This document shows, in pieces, positions 48,629 to 58,900 of a stretch of DNA of 64,000 bases. Position numbers and translations under genes: made by a program. The stretch lies in the NCBI RefSeq assembly GCF_013343215.1, contig NZ_CP039143.1, forward strand, positions 2,294,001 through 2,358,000, read 5' to 3'. The notes below the pieces were generated by a model that saw nothing but the letters and a program-made list of their open reading frames with translations, was not told the origin of the DNA and searched no databases. Origin of the DNA: Acinetobacter sp. 10FS3-1 (GTDB lineage: Bacteria; Pseudomonadota; Gammaproteobacteria; Pseudomonadales; Moraxellaceae). Numbering within the stretch: the stretch's first letter is position 1; each line of letters begins with the position of its first letter.

Positions 48629-49912
48629 ATGTCTATCCTAAGTTGGGACGATTTCGAAGATGATTCGCAAAAACCGGCTGCACCTGAACACCAGCCTACG
48701 CCCGTCGAGCCGCAAAAAGCGACTAATTCACAAGTGGTATCTGATGCAGGCAACACATCGCCGGATGTGGCAACTGCACAACCCGCTCCAGCCCCTCGAA
48801 GTACAGGATCAAATCCAGCCGATTCACTGGCAAAAGCATCTGCTTCCTTAAGCCAGCTGGATGTTGCACCAGGTCTTGAAGAGCTTGAGATGGGTGCAGA
48901 GCGTGTACAGGTTGACGACAAACGTATGATCAACTGCCGCGCCGACTTGAATCAGCTTGTTCCATTCAAATATGAATGGGCGTGGCAGAAATATCTGGAT
49001 GGTTGTGCCAACCACTGGATGCCACAAGAAATTAACATGAACCATGATATTGCATTATGGAAGTCTGAAGATGGTCTGACTGAAGATGAACGTACTATCG
49101 TCATGCGTTCGCTTGGTTTCTTCTCGACTGCGGACTCACTGGTAGCCAATAACCTGGTACTGGCAATTTACCGCCATATTACCAACCCAGAATGCCGTCA
49201 GTACATCTTGCGTCAGTCGTTTGAAGAAGCGATTCATACCCATGCTTACCAGTACTGTATTGAATCTTTGGGTATGGATGAAGGCGAAGTCTTTAACATG
49301 TACCGTGAAGTTCCATCAGTGGCACGTAAAGCAGCGTGGGGGCTGAAGTATACCCAGTCTTTAAGTGATCCTACCTTTAAAACCGGTACACCTGAAAACG
49401 ACCAGATTTTGCTTCGCAACCTGATTGCATTCTATTGCGTGCTGGAAGGGATTTTCTTCTACTGCGGTTTTAGCCAAATCTTGTCGATGGGTCGCCGTAA
49501 CAAGATGAATGGTGTGGCTGAGCAGTTCCAGTACATCTTGCGTGATGAGTCGATGCATCTGAACTTCGGTATCGACATGATCAACCAGATCAAGATCGAG
49601 AACCCACACTTGTGGACAGCTGAGTTCCAGCAAGAAGTCATTCAGATGATTCTTGAAGGCACTATGCTTGAAATCGAATATGCACGTGACACCATGCCAC
49701 GCGGTGTATTGGGTATGAATGCCAGCATGATGGAAGAATACCTGAAGTTCATCTGTAACCGTCGTTTGAGCCAGTTAGGCTTACCTGAACAGTTTACTGG
49801 GGTAAACAACCCATTCCAGTGGATGTCAGAGATGATGGATCTGCGTAAAGAGAAGAACTTCTTTGAAACGCGCGTCACGGATTACCAGACAGGTGGTGCG
49901 TTAAGCTGGTAA
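48629..49912 (+). CDS. nrdB: ribonucleoside-diphosphate reductase beta subunit (class Ia)
   Basis: Provides the diiron-tyrosyl radical for NrdA; cytosolic. A 427-residue protein whose catalytic ferritin-like core starts near residue 95. Diiron ligand motifs are visible as [14 protein letters not shown] and [12 protein letters not shown], and the C-terminal tail [10 protein letters not shown] is the NrdA-docking peptide. The first ~85 residues are an unusually long Pro/Ala/Gln-rich disordered extension before the core. The core otherwise fits the class Ia beta subunit, and the pairing with nrdA is firm. Confidence 0.95.
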   Translation: MSILSWDDFEDDSQKPAAPEHQPTPVEPQKATNSQVVSDAGNTSPDVATAQPAPAPRSTGSNPADSLAKASASLSQLDVAPGLEELEMGAERVQVDDKRMINCRADLNQLVPFKYEWAWQKYLDGCANHWMPQEINMNHDIALWKSEDGLTEDERTIVMRSLGFFSTADSLVANNLVLAIYRHITNPECRQYILRQSFEEAIHTHAYQYCIESLGMDEGEVFNMYREVPSVARKAAWGLKYTQSLSDPTFKTGTPENDQILLRNLIAFYCVLEGIFFYCGFSQILSMGRRNKMNGVAEQFQYILRDESMHLNFGIDMINQIKIENPHLWTAEFQQEVIQMILEGTMLEIEYARDTMPRGVLGMNASMMEEYLKFICNRRLSQLGLPEQFTGVNNPFQWMSEMMDLRKEKNFFETRVTDYQTGGALSW

Positions 49913-49921
49913 GGGAAAGAT

Positions 49922-49952
49922 AAAAAATCCCGTCTCTATGACGGGATTTTTT
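49922..49952 (+). terminator. terminator after nrdB
   Basis: AAATCCCGTC pairs with GACGGGATTT around TCTAT, with a T run after, 10-40 bp past the nrdB stop. Confidence 0.85.
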
Positions 49953-50146
49953 ATCACTACTCTTTTTAGTACACTCAACTCTTTCTCCACAAACGCCATT
50001 TTTTGCTCAACTTAAATACCCCTCTCACCCCCTAAATCATGCTTAAAAAAACCAGCTTCATTCCAACAAAATTTGGAATATCATTGTTAGCAAAGGCAAA
50101 CCTCAGATCAATTAAAAAAATACAACAGACAAATAAGAGAAATTTT

Positions 50147-50824
50147 ATGAATATAAAAAAACTCGCGACCATTCCTCTGCTCTTAATTGGAGAATATGCG
50201 ATGGCTCTTCCTATTGTTCAAGTCAATTTTATATTTGCCACACCCCATGTTGAAGCCCAAAAATTTGATAACCCAAGCCAAATCAAAAAAGAAGTAGATA
50301 TTTTAAATCGCTATTTTGTCACTGAGAAAAATCAACCCATTTTTAAATTCGAGTTAAATAAATACATTCCATATCAAAAATTCAAACAATTAAACTGCAA
50401 ACTCAGCCATCTTTTAGAAAGCCCTAAACCTATGGAACGACCGGCACTTATTAAAATTTTCCGGCAGTGCTTTCCATCAAAGAGTAAAGAAGCTGAAATT
50501 TATATATTTATTTTTGATAGCTACAGCTCAAAATCAGGATTTAAAGCAGCAGATAGTTGGGGCTTTCATAACAATGGACGACCTATCATACTACTTGATT
50601 GGGAGCGACTAAATTACAACATTCAAGCTGCTCTCCCCCATGAAATGGGACATGCCTTTGGTTTACGTCATGTTTGTGTTAAAGGTGCAAAATTTAAAGA
50701 CACCACTAACTTGATGGCAAGTAAAGGTGGCTGTGACGGCAGTGGTGGGCAACGTAATATAGGCTTTAATGATCAACAAATTCAGATCATTAAAGAACAT
50801 TATCAAAAATTAAAGTCCCGCTAA
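50147..50824 (+). CDS. secreted metzincin-like zinc protease
   Basis: A ~225-residue protein starting at ATG 50147 (MNIKKLATIPLLLIGEYAMA), a Sec signal peptide; upstream in-frame ATG 50039 would place 36 polar residues before it. The zinc motif is HEMGHAFGLRH (HExxHxxGxxH) near residues 165-175, and NLMAS ~19 residues later could be the Met-turn. Four Cys surround the site. The product is small, suggesting a minimal metzincin; the substrate is unknown. The gene is AT-rich and lies just past nrdB, convergent with the CapA-like gene (1 bp between stops). Confidence 0.75.
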   Translation: MNIKKLATIPLLLIGEYAMALPIVQVNFIFATPHVEAQKFDNPSQIKKEVDILNRYFVTEKNQPIFKFELNKYIPYQKFKQLNCKLSHLLESPKPMERPALIKIFRQCFPSKSKEAEIYIFIFDSYSSKSGFKAADSWGFHNNGRPIILLDWERLNYNIQAALPHEMGHAFGLRHVCVKGAKFKDTTNLMASKGGCDGSGGQRNIGFNDQQIQIIKEHYQKLKSR

Positions 50825-50825
50825 A

Positions 50826-52613
50826 CTAGAGAATTTTTTTCTCGAAATAATAGGGCCATTGCGCGCGGTTAATAGCATTAAAATCGATATCTCCATAATA
50901 ATCAGCCACTTGATTAAAATCATCTAATTGTACAAAATCGGGTTGCCACATGGTTTCACGGTTATTAGATTGAATTGGCAATAGGCGTAGATTTAAACTA
51001 TCTTTCTCAAAAATCAATTGTGCAATCATGCCAAATGGCAAAGCATCTGGATAACCATCATATTCACCATCACTATTAAAAATACCATTACCTAAACTAT
51101 AAATAACGGTTGAATCTTGGATCGTTTCCATCGACTGTAAAGTATGAGCACCATGACCTAGAATCAAATCTGCCCCCTGTTGAACCAATCGGTTTGCGAG
51201 TATTTTTTGATAGGCTTGAGTCGGTAAGAAATCTACTCCCCAATGTGCCAACACCACAATAAAATGCGATGGATATTTTTGCTTTTCTAATGCAACTGCT
51301 TCATACAAAACACTTTCTAAGGTCGCAACACCAGAAGAAGAAGGTGTGGCATAAAATTTAAATATTTTTTCGTTAGTGGCTCGATGCCAATAGCCAGAAT
51401 AAAAAGAAATAATACGACCATTAATCTGAATTCTCATGGGCGTGCATGCTTCAAACTCATTTTCTCCCACTCCTACATAATGTATTTGCGCATTTTGCAA
51501 CGTTTTTAGTGTATGTGTGATACCTACTGCACCAAAGTCAGCAGTGTGGTTATTGGCTAAACATAAATAATGAATATTGGCTTTTTTAAGCGCATTGACT
51601 GTTGGTACATCCTGTGCACCCAATATAAATTTTTTCAATCCAACCAAGGGAGATTGAATTTGATTATTTACAAAACATGCTTCGTGATTGGCTAGATTAA
51701 TATCGGCTGCATTTAAAAAAAACTTTAGTTTTTCAAAGCTATAGTCATAGCCATGATTCAATAGAGGATCAAATACTTTTCGTTTACGACGTCGCTCAGT
51801 GTAATATTCGCCTAAATAGGTATCACCAATAATATTTACAATGGCACGATCTTGCTTGAGGGTAGTCACTACATTTAAATCAGAAATAAGTCGATCCAGC
51901 CCTTCATGGCCCAATAAGTGCCGTTCAATCACAGAATCTTGTTGAAAACTACTCTCAATTCCCTGTGTAATGACAATCGTAAAATCAAATGATGTATGCT
52001 TTTGCCATGCTATGGAAATATTAAGAAAGCTGAAAAAGTAATTAACCTTGCCTTGATCGAGTAAAAATGTTGGGCTTAGAAAATTTCTAGCTTTATATGC
52101 AATTTTACCCAGCGTTAAAATTTGCAGATAAAAGGGATTAATTTGAGTCATTAATTCAGCGATTTTAAGCACATCATTTAAGGTATATTGCTGGATAAAT
52201 TTTGAATTCTTTTTACCTGAAAGATTTTTGGCACTATTTGGACTTAAGTTATGTTTTTTTATTAACTCTTCAAAATAATGGCTCATGCGCTTTTGGGTCT
52301 TATTATAAACATGCTGAGCCAAAAGAAATAGAGAATCTACACCCGCTGTTACTTTGTAATGCATTAACACTTGTAATAAATTGACTTTATCATGTAATGC
52401 ATAACCAACAACACCTCGCCCTCTTTCTTGGAGGGCCGTCTCTGTAATCTCGACGCTATCATCCAAACTTAACTTACGTTCATCTAATAACTTATAAACT
52501 ACATAAAGCACCAAAAGTGGACCTAGCCCTTCATTTTGGTCAGAAAAATCGACGTGTTGGGGTTTGGAGTGCGGCAATAACGCACCATTTTTTTGTACTA
52601 AATAGTTATACAT
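50826..52613 (-). CDS. degenerate D,D-carboxypeptidase-like domain fused to CapA-type metallophosphatase
   Basis: A 595-residue two-domain protein. Residues ~1-245 align in outline with S11 D-Ala-D-Ala carboxypeptidases, but the catalytic motifs are gone: SxxK is GLGP (29-32), SxN is AGV (90-92) and KTG is TQG (216-218). Residues ~255-570 are a CapA/PgsA-type metallophosphatase fold with GDT (263-265), NHE (309-311), NNH (354-356), HWG (457-459) and GHGAH (486-490). CapA domains occur in poly-gamma-glutamate and capsule systems. No signal peptide is visible, so it appears cytosolic. It overlaps the glycosyltransferase gene by eight bases and is third in the operon. Confidence 0.8.
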   Translation of the reverse strand: MYNYLVQKNGALLPHSKPQHVDFSDQNEGLGPLLVLYVVYKLLDERKLSLDDSVEITETALQERGRGVVGYALHDKVNLLQVLMHYKVTAGVDSLFLLAQHVYNKTQKRMSHYFEELIKKHNLSPNSAKNLSGKKNSKFIQQYTLNDVLKIAELMTQINPFYLQILTLGKIAYKARNFLSPTFLLDQGKVNYFFSFLNISIAWQKHTSFDFTIVITQGIESSFQQDSVIERHLLGHEGLDRLISDLNVVTTLKQDRAIVNIIGDTYLGEYYTERRRKRKVFDPLLNHGYDYSFEKLKFFLNAADINLANHEACFVNNQIQSPLVGLKKFILGAQDVPTVNALKKANIHYLCLANNHTADFGAVGITHTLKTLQNAQIHYVGVGENEFEACTPMRIQINGRIISFYSGYWHRATNEKIFKFYATPSSSGVATLESVLYEAVALEKQKYPSHFIVVLAHWGVDFLPTQAYQKILANRLVQQGADLILGHGAHTLQSMETIQDSTVIYSLGNGIFNSDGEYDGYPDALPFGMIAQLIFEKDSLNLRLLPIQSNNRETMWQPDFVQLDDFNQVADYYGDIDFNAINRAQWPYYFEKKIL

Positions 52614-54114
52614 AACTCAACTCCAACAAATGATCTAACCATTTCTTTTTATAGTCATTCAAATCATATTTTTTCGCCGACTTAATCGCATGGGTTCTCA
52701 TATGTGGGTTTAAGTAGCATTGCTCGATTGCAATAGCTAAGGCTTGAATATTTTCATTTTCAACTAAAACACCAGAAAGATTTTGTTCAATTAGTGCATT
52801 TGGACCATACTTAATATCGTAGGCCACTACAGGCGTTCCTACACTTAAACTATCCAAAATTCCAATACAGAAACCTTCTATTGTACTCGTCACAACAGAG
52901 ACATGTGCATTTCGGATTTTGTCCGAGATATTGTGCACATAGCCTTTGAAATGTACATTCGTCTCTAAGTCGTGATCATCTACATATTTGCGAATTTCTT
53001 TTTCATATATAAAGTTATCTCTAGAGTCACCAAAACCATAAAGATCAAGCTGAATTTCAGGATACTTCTCTTTTAAAATTTCAACAGCCTGAATAATATG
53101 ATGAAGTCTTTTTTCTACATAATATCGCCCTACAGAAATGACGTTGAAGGGGGATGCTACGGCATTGACAGTGAGTTCAGATTCTATGTGGGCAAATGTC
53201 GGAGGAATCACCCAAATTTTTAATTCTGAACCAAAACGTGCCCAAAGATCCTGCCGCTGTTGCTCTGTGGATACAATATAACCGTCAAATTTATTTGTTT
53301 CTGCTAAAGATATTTTGTAATTGGAGTTAATTCGCCCGTCTCCCATCTTCTGAGGATTACTGACATGCACGCTATGGAAAATCGAAATTAACTTAAATGC
53401 AGGAGACTTTAACTCCACTAAAATATGATTATAAAGTCTGTTTTTATCGACATAAAAAACAGGCTGCTTATAAAAGGTGATAATTTTTTGAAACCAATGC
53501 TTAATCCACTGATCACGATCTTGAAAAAAACAAGATGAACCATTGGATTCTTTTAGACTTAAATAACTAAGCTGATTATCTTGGGTGTAGTGCTCCTCTA
53601 AAACCACAATCCCCTGCTGATTATAGTAAAGACATGATTTGACTTGGTTTTTCTCTAAATAGATTTCTTTAGATAAATAGCCTGACTCCGTATACAAAGC
53701 TCGCTTGAATTTCGTTCTCGCTTTATCAAAATAATTAATGTATGAAATGTTCCCATTTGAGAAAAAGTGGATATAAAATAGGTAATTCCCATTTATATAT
53801 ACTTTTACATCTGTATTGGCATTGTTTTTTTCTAGGGTAACCTCTCCTACAATATGACTCAAATAATCTTCTAAAGTATTTGATCTCAAAGCAGCAAAAA
53901 TTAAATATTGGTAATCGTCATATAAATTCAGAAAACTATCAGCCCGAATATGATGGATATTTAAACTCTTTAAATAATTGGCGTTGTAATTTAAGGTTAC
54001 AATCTTATGCGCTAAACCACAGCTATCAAAAACATGTTTTCTTTTTAAAATCGCATGCTCAATACCGGTTAGCTTTTCCCCAATTCCTGCACTTAGAAAA
54101 AAGAACATTATCAA
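52606..54114 (-). CDS. GtfA/TarM/SdgB-like glycosyltransferase (GT4)
   Basis: A 502-residue putative protein glycosyltransferase. The N-terminus (KLTGIEHAILKRKHVF, then KIVTLNYNA) matches the SdgA/SdgB/GtfA/TarM group. A beta-rich insert (~95-200) carries repeated Y-x-x-x-G strands like the DUF1975 domain these enzymes share. The C-terminal GT-B half has VGRYYVEKRLHHII (sugar-nucleotide Arg/Lys at ~330 and 335) and EGFCIGILDSLSVGTP, then YDIKYGP. The EX7E pair is E413 with Asp at 421, a conservative change. Family members add GlcNAc to Ser-rich or SD proteins or wall polymers; donor here unknown. Located between the toroid and CapA-like genes. Confidence 0.82.
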   Translation of the reverse strand: MIMFFFLSAGIGEKLTGIEHAILKRKHVFDSCGLAHKIVTLNYNANYLKSLNIHHIRADSFLNLYDDYQYLIFAALRSNTLEDYLSHIVGEVTLEKNNANTDVKVYINGNYLFYIHFFSNGNISYINYFDKARTKFKRALYTESGYLSKEIYLEKNQVKSCLYYNQQGIVVLEEHYTQDNQLSYLSLKESNGSSCFFQDRDQWIKHWFQKIITFYKQPVFYVDKNRLYNHILVELKSPAFKLISIFHSVHVSNPQKMGDGRINSNYKISLAETNKFDGYIVSTEQQRQDLWARFGSELKIWVIPPTFAHIESELTVNAVASPFNVISVGRYYVEKRLHHIIQAVEILKEKYPEIQLDLYGFGDSRDNFIYEKEIRKYVDDHDLETNVHFKGYVHNISDKIRNAHVSVVTSTIEGFCIGILDSLSVGTPVVAYDIKYGPNALIEQNLSGVLVENENIQALAIAIEQCYLNPHMRTHAIKSAKKYDLNDYKKKWLDHLLELSYV

Positions 54115-54117
54115 CCT

Positions 54118-55770
54118 CTAAATAAAATAATTTAAATAAGCCACATACCCAGATAAATTATGTTCCTGATCATCGATACGTGTTCTAAAACGATCATGCC
54201 TTACATAAAACGCATTAAGAATTTTTTCAGGCTTAGCCATATACATTGCTATTTCAGGATAAAAGTACCCTGTTGCTCTTTGAAATTCGACTCGTAATTC
54301 TATTAAGTCTTTTAGTTCATCGAATTTAGCCATATTAACTAAATCGGTAAATCCTTGCTCTTTTAATCGCACCACCATCTTATATGCAGACATCATCATT
54401 TCTAAAAATGTTGCATATGCTGTTTTACGATTTTTAATAAAATCCATGTGTTTTAAATAGTTATTTAAACCAAATTCAAAATACTTTTTTTCTGGGCAAA
54501 TCTTAGTTAATTCATTGGTACAATAACTTAACCAATGATCATGATACTTATCATATTTTTTAGTAATAAAATGCTCAAACATTAATTTAACAGTTTCAAG
54601 CAAAATTGGATTTTGATTAACTTGATAGAGTCTAAGTAGACCTAAAGCAGCTTCCCCATCATAATAAACAATTCTGAACTTTTCTTTGACTGCAAGTGAT
54701 GGGAAACTTAATACATGAGTCGTCTCCCCTTTACCATCAATCATAAAGCGAATGCCTTCAGCAAGCATTTCGGCATACTTTTGGTATTTGGAGTCGCCAA
54801 TAATTTCCTGATATTTAGCAAACATAAAAATTGCAGCGGCATTTGAACCTAATTTAATTTCTAGATCAGGTTCATTACCATCAATCATAAAGGCTTTTCC
54901 ATCTACCTCTTTATATAAATGATCAATGGCATACTGCATAGCAGTTCTAATTTTTGGTAGATATGCTTCATTATAATTGACTTCAAGTGTTTCAAGTAAG
55001 GCATATATGGCAGTACAGTGACGGACTGTATTATAACTTTTAATTTCCCGGTTATAGGCAGGGAAATAGCCATAAACCAGCCTCCCACTCTCTAAAATTT
55101 CATTATGTAAAAACTTGGCATTATTTAAAACAAGTTCTTTTATATGTTCTTTTTTATTACCCTTTAATACACGTATACCATTTTCTGGACCCGTAGATAT
55201 TAAATCAATCAACTGGTTATTTTCAAAAAAAACAGCTTGTGTATCAAATACCCAGACTTTTTCAATTTTATTTAGTGAATAATTTGCCTTAACATTGGTA
55301 TATTTTTTTCTAATAGCATCATTTAAATTTTTTTCATCAAAAAAATTAGGTTCATTATATACAACCCCTCGAATAATTGCTTTTGCATAAATCTCTTGCT
55401 CCAAAAAGCAAATACTCAAATTTTCATCAAAAGCAATTCCTTTTCGATAATGATTATTATGTTTTTGCTCACTTACTTCTTTAACAAGATCTGTCCATTT
55501 TCTTTCTTCAATATTTTTTGCAAAGTCAAACTTTAAAAATTCAGGAAGCCGGTTATTCTTTTCATATAATTTATCGATAAAATTCAGAGTTCTTTTAACT
55601 ACTTTATCGTAATTTTTATCCGCCGTATTCCAAACACGACAGCGTATACTTTTATCTCCATATGAAAAAAATACACTATAAAAATCTTGCTGATTCTCTC
55701 TTAATGAGAATAACCAATCTGTTAGTTTTATTTTAAATTCCTGCAGATCACTATATTTAGATATAGCCAT
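54118..55770 (-). CDS. uncharacterised alpha/alpha-toroid-like protein
   Basis: A 550-residue soluble protein, first gene of the three-gene operon, with a GAGAG ribosome site. Residues ~1-210 are a mixed domain of no recognised family, containing RKGIAFDENLSICFLEQEI. Residues ~210-500 show repeated paired helices with small-residue turns (RHCTAIYALLETL, SNAAAIFMFAKYQ, DGEAALGLLRLYQ), the pattern of an (alpha/alpha) barrel as in glycoside hydrolases, epimerases or lanthionine-cyclase-like enzymes. No catalytic site can be named. Its stop is three bases before the glycosyltransferase start codon, so joint function is likely: sugar processing or target handling are guesses. Confidence 0.72.
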   Translation of the reverse strand: MAISKYSDLQEFKIKLTDWLFSLRENQQDFYSVFFSYGDKSIRCRVWNTADKNYDKVVKRTLNFIDKLYEKNNRLPEFLKFDFAKNIEERKWTDLVKEVSEQKHNNHYRKGIAFDENLSICFLEQEIYAKAIIRGVVYNEPNFFDEKNLNDAIRKKYTNVKANYSLNKIEKVWVFDTQAVFFENNQLIDLISTGPENGIRVLKGNKKEHIKELVLNNAKFLHNEILESGRLVYGYFPAYNREIKSYNTVRHCTAIYALLETLEVNYNEAYLPKIRTAMQYAIDHLYKEVDGKAFMIDGNEPDLEIKLGSNAAAIFMFAKYQEIIGDSKYQKYAEMLAEGIRFMIDGKGETTHVLSFPSLAVKEKFRIVYYDGEAALGLLRLYQVNQNPILLETVKLMFEHFITKKYDKYHDHWLSYCTNELTKICPEKKYFEFGLNNYLKHMDFIKNRKTAYATFLEMMMSAYKMVVRLKEQGFTDLVNMAKFDELKDLIELRVEFQRATGYFYPEIAMYMAKPEKILNAFYVRHDRFRTRIDDQEHNLSGYVAYLNYFI

Positions 55771-55879
55771 ATTGCTCTCATATTTAACCCTATTAATCAG
55801 CCTTATTGTATATTATTTAATATTTCATTTACAGGTATATAACGCTTATAAAAAGTAATATTAAAGAATATATAATAAA

Positions 55880-55908
55880 AAAAGAGGATCTCTAGAGACC
55901 CTCTTTTT
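55880..55908 (-). terminator. terminator after the giant adhesin
   Basis: On the minus strand AAAGAGGGTCTC pairs with GAGATCCTCTTT (one G.U) around TAGA, followed by a T run. It separates the adhesin from the downstream modification operon, so that operon needs its own promoter or readthrough. Confidence 0.8.
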
Positions 55909-55929
55909 CATTACTCAGATAAAACTTAA

Positions 55930-58900
55930 TTAAAATAAATGACCGTTATTAATTAAGTCATCTAACAATGTATCTGTCTTCTCCACCCCAACCAAAGTTA
56001 AGAATGATTCTGACTGATAGCTAGTACCAGCTGTACCGTCGCGGTCAATATTCAAGACGACATTACCTTCTGCATCTTCAGTTAATGTAATAGCATCAGC
56101 AAGTGTTGTGCCTTCACTCAGTAAATCACTTACCTCGATCTTATCACCCTCTTCCATACTGAAGTCACTCCAAACATCGTGACCATTACCGCCAACATTA
56201 TCGTCAGCTAATAGGTCGAAGATGACGGTGTCACCGCCTGTTCCCATAGTAAAGCTATCATTACCTGCTGAACTATCCACACTATCAGCATGTTCAGATG
56301 CAGTTACGGTTTTGCCAACATTGATTTCTAGGATCGCTGTTTCGATTGTTCCTACTTTAGAAGTCGTCTCATAGACAAACTTTTCAATGCCGTATACACC
56401 ACCTTTAGGGGTATAAGTGTAACTACCGTCTTTTCCAATAACCAATGTACCGTAATTACCTTCAACTGTAATAGTTTGAGCACCTTGATTAGGATCATTG
56501 ACAAAAACAACTTTGTTGCCAAAGCTCAACGTATCAAGTATTTGAATACCTTCATCATTGGCAAACAGAGCACCTTTGATTTCTGGTAATTCAGTTGTTA
56601 CGTACTCTTCAGAGTGAATGATCTCATCTGTCACAAAATGGATACTCTCTAAGTTACCATTTTGCGCAGTAATATCTAACTTATACTTTCCTTCAGGCAA
56701 ATTGTCTAAGGTAAACTCAAGCGCTCCATCCTTCCCTCTTGCCGCTTCAACACGATCAGAATATATCTTTCCTGTTGTCGCATTCGTTAATGTATAAGTC
56801 AGAACAAGATAACTACCTAGAGGACCTATAATAGTTGGACTACCAGTAATTTTGAGTGTTACGCCTGCATCTAAATCATGTTTCGCTACGTCAAATTCTT
56901 TGGTATAAGATTTTCCATAGTCACCGATTTTATCTACTTCGTTATACTCAATCTTCGACACCTTGTTCGTTTCAGACACAGATACAATATCAAAGTCATC
57001 CTCAGCAGAATGCGTACCCACTTTAATATTCAGGTACTCAACAGTAGTTTTACCATTTTCATCCTGCATCACCAATTTAAAGCGATCAACTTCACCATAA
57101 GGTGGTTTCCAGTCGAGAGGAGCATTGTCTGGTTTTTCAACAGTATAGGTATAGGTTCCATCAGAAGAAATCACCAACGTACCATATTCACCCTGAATGA
57201 CTGTTTCTTTACCAACTTTTAGATCCTCACCATCTACTTTCAATAAAATGGTTGAATCTTGTGGCGTTGCATCGCCCTCTACAGTTCCAGTGAATTTGGT
57301 TGGACTTTCATAATCATAAACTGTTTCATGATCGACATATAATCCAGCACCGGTTAGTAATCCCAGACCTCCAGAGCTCTGTAACAGTGCTTTATATTCA
57401 CCTTCACCAAACTGTAAAGTCAATTGTTCAGATTTTCCACCTAAAAAAGCAGCCATAAACCAGTCTTTTTCAAGATGAACTTGATTATAGTTGCCTGTTG
57501 CAGGATCTAATTTATAGATAAAGAGATCATAGCCAACGCCTAAAGCTACGCCGCCCGCACTACCATGGAATGTTAGCTCTTTAACTTCGTTTTCACCAAC
57601 ATTAAACTCCATTGCACCAGCACCACCTAAGGCTTCTGCACTTAAAACAGGTCCTAACAAACCTATATCAATCACTTTAAAGCCGACAACATCTGCAATA
57701 GAGCTGTTATCAGAATCAAATGCAATGATAGGATCTACATCTAGAATAACCGTATTATCAATTTCAATACGATCCTCTTTTGCTGTCAGATCTAATTCAA
57801 AGGTTAATTCAGCTTCAGAGACTTTTCCTGATGGCGAAGTAACGCGATAAGTAAATACATCTTTTTCACCATAGCCGCGGAAATCTTCATTTACAGTATA
57901 AGTATAAGAACCATCCGCTTTAACAGTCAGGGTACCGTACTTACCTTCAATCTGAATTTCACCGCTAGTGGAAGTACTTACCCATTCGCCATCTTCTGCT
58001 TTAATTTCGGTAACGGTACTACCCGCTGGTACCTCATCACTACCATACTCAGAATCATCATCTGTAATCATATTTCCTTGAGCAGAACCAGAAATACTTT
58101 CAGCATTGGCATAATCCAAAACGACATCTTTAGTAAAGTTGAGACCATATCCAGTTAATGCTTGGATACCTTCACCACCAGCCATCACAAACATCCATTT
58201 CCCTTCTGTCAAAGTGAAATCTGTTTCTTTTGACTTTCCTCCAAGTAAATAAGAAATAACCCAGTTCTCTGTAACTGATTGTTGTTCCCACTGCCCTGTA
58301 CTTTCGTTAAGTTTATAAACATACAGATCCATCGTGGCAAGGACTTGAATACCACCAGCATCACCATACATAGTGACTTCACGAACCTGGTCTTTACCTA
58401 CTTCAAGTTGAACTGAATTTTTTATAACATCAGCCAATACATCCAAGCCCAGTACAGGTCCAAGCCCTACATTTGCAACAGTAAAGCCCTTCTTGTTTAA
58501 ATCACTCGGAGTTTGGTTTTCTTCTCTAGAAGGTGTGGCATCCAAGATTACGTCAACATTATTATCTACCGCCCCAAAGATCTCATCAACACCAACAATG
58601 ATATCGACTGGTGCTGATTCATTACCTGCTTCATCTGTGGCAGTGACTTTAAGCTCGCTTCCGCGCTCTAATGCCGGACTAAACTCATAAGTTACATCAC
58701 CATTCGCATCCGCTTTAATCTCTATTGGATTACCGTTGCTATCTAGCATTGGATTACCTTCAGAATCATAAAGTTTTACAGTTGCATTCGGCTCCGTTTT
58801 CACAGTTAAAACAGAATAACTATCATCAATCGCAACTTCAGGTGCATCTGGCGCGATCGTATCTTTATTACCGGTAACTTCTGTAGATTCAGATGTATTA

